Assembly: GCA_963696665.1 (NCBI GenBank)
Contig: CAVOLE010000028.1
Coordinates: forward strand, 1 to 64,000
Direction of reading: 5' to 3'
Source of the DNA: Roseiarcus sp963696665
GTDB lineage: Bacteria; Pseudomonadota; Alphaproteobacteria; Rhizobiales; Beijerinckiaceae
DNA: 64,000 bases
Each line of letters opens with the position of its first letter. Position 1 is the stretch's first letter. Below are positions 62,679-64,000 of the stretch, one piece after another. The position numbers and the translations under genes are program-made. A model generated the notes under the pieces. It had not been told where the DNA came from. It made no database searches and worked only from the letters and a program-made list of their open reading frames with translations.

Positions 62679-64000
62679 ATGACCCGGCATGTTCTCGTCG
62701 TCGATCAGGGCACGACCTCGACGCGCTCGATCGTCTTCGGGCCGGACGCTGCGCTGGTCGCCATGGCGCAGGAGGAGTTCCCGCAGATCTTTCCTCAAGG
62801 AGGCTGGGTCGAGCACGACCCGGAATCGCTGTGGCGGACTACGCTCTCGACGGCGCGGCAGGCTCTGTTGAGGGCTGGCGTCGAGCCAAGCGCGCTCGCC
62901 GGGCTCGGGATAGCCAACCAGCGCGAAACGACGCTGGTCTGGAGCCGGACGACTGGCCGTCCGATCCACAATGCGATCGTCTGGCAGGATCGCCGCACGG
63001 CGGGGCTTTGCGCCGAACTCAAGGATCGGGGCTGCGAGAAGCTCCTATCCGCGCGCGCCGGCTTGCTGCTCGATCCCTATTTCTCGGCGACGAAAATCGC
63101 CTGGATTCTCGACAACGTCCCCGGCGCTCGCGCTGAAGCGGAACGTGGAGACTTGGCCTTCGGCACCGTCGACAGCTTTCTCGTCTGGCGCCTGACCAAC
63201 GGCAAGGTTCACGTCACCGACGCCACCAACGCCTCGAGGACACTTCTGTTCAACATCCACTCGGGCGCTTGGGACGACGACCTTCTGGCTCTCTTCCGCA
63301 TTCCACTTTCGATGCTCCCAGAGGTTAAGGATTGCGCCGCCGAATTCGGCGAGGCGGCCGCCGAACATTTTGGCGCCGCGATCCCCATCCGCGGAATCGC
63401 CGGAGACCAGCAGGCGGCGCTGATTGGGCAGGCTTGTTTTCGTCCTGGAATGGTGAAGTCGACTTACGGAACGGGATGTTTCCTTCTCGCCAACACCGGC
63501 GACCAGCCTGTCGAATCGACACACAAATTGCTGACGACCATCGCCTACCAATTCGATGGCAAGCGCACGTTCGCGCTCGAAGGCTCGATCTTCTCGGCTG
63601 GCGCGACAGTGCAATGGCTGCGCGACGGCCTCGGGATTCTCGCCACTGCGGCAGAGGCAGGCGAATTGGCGGCCAGCGCCGACCCCCGCCAGCAAGTCTA
63701 TCTGGCGCCGGCTTTCACCGGCCTTGGCGCTCCCCATTGGGACAGCGAGGCCCGCGCCGCGATCTTTGGCTTGACGCGCGGCGCCACGCGCAAAGAGATC
63801 GTCCGAGCAGCGCTCGAGAGCGTCGGTTACCAGACCCGTGATCTCATCGACGCGATGCGCGCCGATTCCAAAGGACTATGGGACGGTGAATTTGCTTCCG
63901 TTATCCGGATAGACGGCGGAATGAGCGCCAGCGACTGGACGATGCAGTTCCTCGCCGACATGTTGGATGCGCAGGTCGACCGCCCCGAGATTTTCGAGAC
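62679..64000 (+). CDS. glpK: Glycerol kinase GlpK (partial, right edge)
   Basis: The first 440 residues of a FGGY-family glycerol kinase. The opening VLVVDQGTTSTRSIVF binds ATP phosphate. QEEFPQIFPQGGWVEHDPESLW, GLGIANQRETTLVWSRTTGRPIHNAIVWQDRRT, TVDSFLVWRLTNGKVHVTDATNASRTLLFNI, GIAGDQQAALIGQACFRPGMVKSTYGTGCFLLANTG and APAFTGLGAPHWDSEARAAIFGLTRG are all classic GlpK. It phosphorylates glycerol to glycerol-3-phosphate. The ATG at 62679 has AAGGA eight bases upstream, better than the in-frame ATG at 62670. It lies 27 bases after the MocR gene. About 60 residues lie beyond the window. Confidence 0.93.
   Translation, partial: MTRHVLVVDQGTTSTRSIVFGPDAALVAMAQEEFPQIFPQGGWVEHDPESLWRTTLSTARQALLRAGVEPSALAGLGIANQRETTLVWSRTTGRPIHNAIVWQDRRTAGLCAELKDRGCEKLLSARAGLLLDPYFSATKIAWILDNVPGARAEAERGDLAFGTVDSFLVWRLTNGKVHVTDATNASRTLLFNIHSGAWDDDLLALFRIPLSMLPEVKDCAAEFGEAAAEHFGAAIPIRGIAGDQQAALIGQACFRPGMVKSTYGTGCFLLANTGDQPVESTHKLLTTIAYQFDGKRTFALEGSIFSAGATVQWLRDGLGILATAAEAGELAASADPRQQVYLAPAFTGLGAPHWDSEARAAIFGLTRGATRKEIVRAALESVGYQTRDLIDAMRADSKGLWDGEFASVIRIDGGMSASDWTMQFLADMLDAQVDRPEIFE

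Noticed and set aside
61236..62969. 577-codon minus-strand frame opposite the MocR and glpK genes
   Set aside because: Antisense shadow of two clearly recognisable genes, with low-complexity charged sequence.
1..64000. CRISPR arrays, tRNA, rRNA, integrase or transposase genes
   Set aside because: None seen on either strand: no regularly spaced repeats, no tRNA cloverleaf recognised, and no recombinase motifs.

Overview
The window is GC-rich with tightly packed operons in which neighbouring genes often overlap by 1-8 bases (ATGA/GTGA junctions). Gene content (FrcA/RbsA-type, BMP-type and SsuABC-type transporters, hydantoinase and purine-ring genes, a Nit1C cluster) and a folded intergenic repeat of a kind common in rhizobial and methylotroph genomes suggest an alphaproteobacterium, probably Hyphomicrobiales. 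This assignment is inferred; no rRNA or other marker gene is present.

The theme is scavenging nitrogen from ring compounds, amides and nitriles. Left to right: (1) 66-5570, minus strand: amidase, M20 hydrolase (frameshifted), YhfX-like PLP protein and cytosine-deaminase-like amidohydrolase. (2) 5798-8430, plus strand: a damaged operon with a glutamine-amidotransferase-like protein, ABC permease, ABC ATPase and a truncated PfkB kinase that runs into a second PfkB fragment on the opposite strand. (3) 8430-14180, minus: complete ribose-type ABC transporter plus an M20 deacylase. (4) 14493-15972, plus: an amidohydrolase and a PNPOx-fold protein. (5) 16032-22022, minus: ABC transporter, PuuE-type allantoinase, AllA ureidoglycolate lyase and DUF3891, an allantoin-use module. 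(6) 22356-28475, plus: HyuA, HyuB, quinone-oxidoreductase-like protein and an AllC/N-carbamoyl amidohydrolase. (7) 28865-37987, minus: GntR regulator, barbiturase/cyanuric acid hydrolase family enzyme, BMP-type nucleoside-like transporter, amidase and glyoxylate aminotransferase. (8) 38259-45060, plus: SsuABC-like transporter, an amidase-racemase fusion and an NHL propeller protein. (9) 45089-54185: fumarate-reductase-like flavoprotein (minus) divergent from a LacI regulator, Gfo/Idh oxidoreductase, CoA-transferase, broken enoyl-CoA hydratase, broken UgpC and a chimeric GMC oxidoreductase. (10) 54211-61026, minus: a complete Nit1C cluster (nitrilase, radical SAM, GNAT, AIR-synthase-like, glycosyltransferase, Sll0783-like and flavin oxidoreductase genes), divergent from a MocR regulator that is followed by glycerol kinase running off the right edge.

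Together the genes could import and open purine, pyrimidine, hydantoin and possibly triazine-type rings, cleave the resulting amides and ureides, transaminate glyoxylate, and separately use nitriles or cyanide.

At least twelve genes carry a frameshift, mostly in runs of three to four identical bases, and several are chimeric or internally deleted. Some frameshifts may be uncorrected long-read errors; the in-frame stops and chimeric junctions look more like real decay or assembly mosaics. Raw reads should settle this before any gene is called dead.
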